64,000 nt of DNA from Eublepharis macularius (Eukaryota; Chordata; Lepidosauria; Squamata; Eublepharidae), in assembly GCF_028583425.1 (NCBI RefSeq), contig NC_072796.1, positions 88,315,964-88,379,963 on the forward strand. Reading direction: 5' to 3'. The notes under the pieces are model-generated. The model searched no databases. It had not been told where the DNA came from and saw nothing but the letters and a program-made list of their open reading frames with translations. Positions 63,939 to 64,000 of the stretch are shown piece by piece; the stretch's first letter is position 1, and each line of letters begins with the position of its first letter. A program made the translations under genes and the position numbers.

Positions 63939-64000
63939 CTAAAATGTGAACAGAAAGAATAAAGATTTCAAGAATTAAATGACCCATACGGCAAGTGAAG

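Overview
The window is vertebrate nuclear DNA, most likely from a squamate reptile (lizard or snake). The evidence is the interspersed repeats: DIRS, L1, CR1/L2-type LINE pieces, tRNA-derived SINEs of the kind common in squamates, a 5S rRNA-derived SINE and many short hAT elements. The genes are split by long introns. There is no prokaryotic or CRISPR-like content.

Three host genes are present. LYN (Src-family tyrosine kinase, + strand) supplies its last five coding exons between 4692 and 26602: the kinase domain from the ATP-binding lysine to the regulatory C-terminal tail. A kinesin-6 motor gene (- strand, KIF20A/KIF20B-like) occupies 58189 down to 33801 in 18 coding exons. I traced each splice junction, and the phases close to one uninterrupted 828-residue protein. 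RPS20 (- strand) begins to enter at the right edge with its last coding exon, 63756-63938. LYN and the kinesin converge tail to tail. RPS20 next to LYN matches the mammalian 8q12-type order as I remember it, but I know of no kinesin between them in mammals, so the kinesin is the most notable gene here.

The rest is introns and intergenic DNA shaped by insertions. From left to right: the right-hand 4.3 kb of a DIRS element in a LYN intron (fossil; virus-like LTR kin); a GC-rich composite repeat (5.3-5.6 kb); a 5S-SINE (8.8 kb); a hAT element with a 36-bp perfect internal hairpin (9.4 kb); an old L1 with a hAT nested in it (11.4-13.2 kb); another hAT (14.9 kb); a young antisense L1 with an 803-codon open frame (16.5-19.6 kb); a rearranged CR1/L2-type LINE (24.7-25.9 kb); a small L1-like insertion (30.1-30.6 kb); a hAT (34.5 kb); a second long L1 in a kinesin intron (37.9-41.2 kb); a hAT deletion derivative (49.8 kb); a probable solo LTR (51.2-52.1 kb); a fold-back repeat (54.7 kb); a short, very similar L1 (57.1-57.6 kb); a Harbinger-like MITE (60.2 kb); and a hAT with transposase remains beside RPS20 (62.8-63.6 kb). 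Many are bounded by target-site duplications that I could read directly.

The genes do not form a pathway. LYN is a membrane-associated signalling kinase, the kinesin is expected to act in mitosis or cytokinesis, and RPS20 is a small-subunit ribosomal protein. All positions were read by eye; similarities to named families are from memory and no database was searched.
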